5,972 bases of DNA from an uncultured Chloroflexota bacterium (GTDB lineage: Bacteria > Chloroflexota > Anaerolineae > B4-G1 > DUEL01): the NCBI GenBank assembly GCA_937138275.1, contig CAKZOY010000090.1, positions 1-5,972 on the forward strand, read 5' to 3'. The position numbers and the translations under genes were made by a program. The first letter of the stretch is position 1; every line of letters begins with the position of its first letter. Under the pieces are notes generated by a model. The model was not told the origin of the DNA, did no database searches, and saw only the letters and a program-made list of their open reading frames with translations. Below are positions 5,587-5,972 of this stretch, one piece after another.

Positions 5587-5813
5587 AACTGGTCATAGTC
5601 CATCGGTCGTGCCAGCCCCTCAGCGATTTCTTGCCGGGCGCGACGCGCTGCAGTTACCAGTTGATGTTGCGTTTGTTGAAATAGACGCTGCCACTCCAGT
5701 TCATCCTGGAGGTCGGCAAGATATTCGCGCAAGTGCTCTACCACCTGGTCCTGCAGTGCTTCGGGCAGGGATTCCAGCATCTTAACCACGGTCGCAATAG
5801 CGGTTGATGCCAT
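5583..5813 (-). CDS. Probable antitoxin of the type II module
   Basis: A 76-aa, mostly helical, charged protein placed directly upstream of, and overlapping, the toxin gene. The first half (MLESLPEALQDQVVEHLREYL, about 12-32) resembles the N-terminal part of small antitoxins with a LPEALQ..VV..L motif. The second half (AARRARQEIAEGLARPMDYDQL, 55-76) is an arginine-rich helix and tail of the kind that wraps the cognate toxin. No clear AbrB, ribbon-helix-helix or HTH DNA-binding motif is visible, so autoregulation is uncertain. Start at ATG 5813, with GAGAGG 7 nt upstream. It begins 30 nt after the ATPase stop, leaving little room for its own promoter unless that lies inside the ATPase gene. 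The antitoxin role is inferred from position, size and general resemblance. Confidence 0.75.
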   Translation of the reverse strand: MASTAIATVVKMLESLPEALQDQVVEHLREYLADLQDELEWQRLFQQTQHQLVTAARRARQEIAEGLARPMDYDQL

Positions 5814-5820
5814 ACCTGGG

Positions 5821-5826
5821 CCTCTC
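5821..5826 (-). promoter_or_regulatory. Ribosome binding site of the antitoxin gene
   Basis: GAGAGG on the minus strand, 7 nt before the ATG at 5813, within the 30-nt gap after the ATPase stop. No recognisable -35/-10 pair fits in that gap. Confidence 0.55.
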
Positions 5827-5843
5827 GCAGATAAGTGCCTGCT

Positions 5844-5972
5844 TTATGCCCGATAACATGCCACCCAGTGCCCGGGCTTCACCTCCCGGTACTCTGGGTC
5901 GGCCTCAAAGCAGACGTCCATCGCCACCGGACAGCGGGTGTTGAAGTTGCAGCCTTTGGGCGGATTAGCCGG
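5844..5972 (-). CDS. C-terminal end of an OppD/OppF-type peptide ABC transporter ATPase (partial, runs off the right edge)
   Basis: Only the last 42 codons and a TAA stop are present; the 5' part lies beyond the window. The translated tail carries NPPKGCNFNTRCPVAMDVC, then an acidic stretch, and ends PGHWVACYRA. This is the oligopeptide/dipeptide transporter C-terminal region (oligo_HPY type) found after the ABC domain in OppD, OppF, DppD and DppF. The four cysteines in the C-x5-C-x6-C…C pattern are those that, in some family members, hold a [4Fe-4S] cluster. The catalytic Walker motifs are outside the window, so D or F cannot be decided. The ATPase would power transport through OppB/OppC. 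GC is about 67% in the counted line. Its position upstream of oppA means the cluster order here is ATPase, toxin-antitoxin, A, B, C. Confidence 0.9.
   Translation of the reverse strand, partial: PANPPKGCNFNTRCPVAMDVCFEADPEYREVKPGHWVACYRA

Overview
The window looks like a piece of a bacterial chromosome of moderately high GC. By-eye counts of single 60-base lines run from about 43% in the start of oppB to about 67% in the transporter ATPase tail. The lineage is probably Chloroflexota, perhaps Anaerolineae-like. That guess rests on the Val/Thr-rich linker after the lipoprotein cysteine of the binding protein, the enlarged OppB/OppC proteins, and the style of the intergenic repeats. It is an inference from memory and is not proven. 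All genes lie on the minus strand, so transcription runs from the right edge to the left. There are no tRNA or rRNA genes, CRISPR arrays, transposases or phage genes.

Reading in the direction of transcription: (1) The last 42 residues of an OppD/OppF-type ABC transporter ATPase (5844-5972), which runs off the window, carrying the Cys-rich C-terminal tail of the family. (2) A two-gene type II toxin-antitoxin-like module: a 76-aa antitoxin-like protein (5583-5813) and an 87-aa RelE/ParE-like toxin (5323-5586), overlapping by ATGA. (3) A 119-nt leader holding a very strong but apparently unused Shine-Dalgarno sequence and a short heptamer repeat. (4) oppA, a lipoprotein peptide-binding protein (3425-5203). 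(5) A strong intercistronic hairpin with a T run. (6) oppB and oppC, the two membrane permeases (2304-3359 and 1277-2293). (7) A hairpin terminator (1228-1261). (8) A MoxR-family AAA+ ATPase (248-1198). (9) A 247-nt non-coding tail made of dispersed-type repeats, ending in a very GC-rich palindrome at the left edge.

The ATPase tail, OppA, OppB and OppC would together form an oligopeptide/dipeptide ABC importer. OppA is the lipid-anchored receptor, OppB/OppC form the channel, and the ATPase drives transport. The gene order is permuted relative to the familiar ABCDF order, with at least one ATPase gene upstream of oppA. The toxin-antitoxin pair is wedged between ATPase and receptor in the same orientation and is less GC-rich than both, suggesting insertion into an existing operon. 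The hairpin after oppA probably lets the receptor be made in excess over the permeases. MoxR is a metal-enzyme/complex-assembly-type chaperone ATPase; it sits behind the opp terminator and has no visible DUF58 partner.

I found no convincing new system. The most interesting points are the toxin-antitoxin pair embedded in the transporter operon, the odd oppA leader, and moxR starting only about 30 nt after a terminator-like hairpin.
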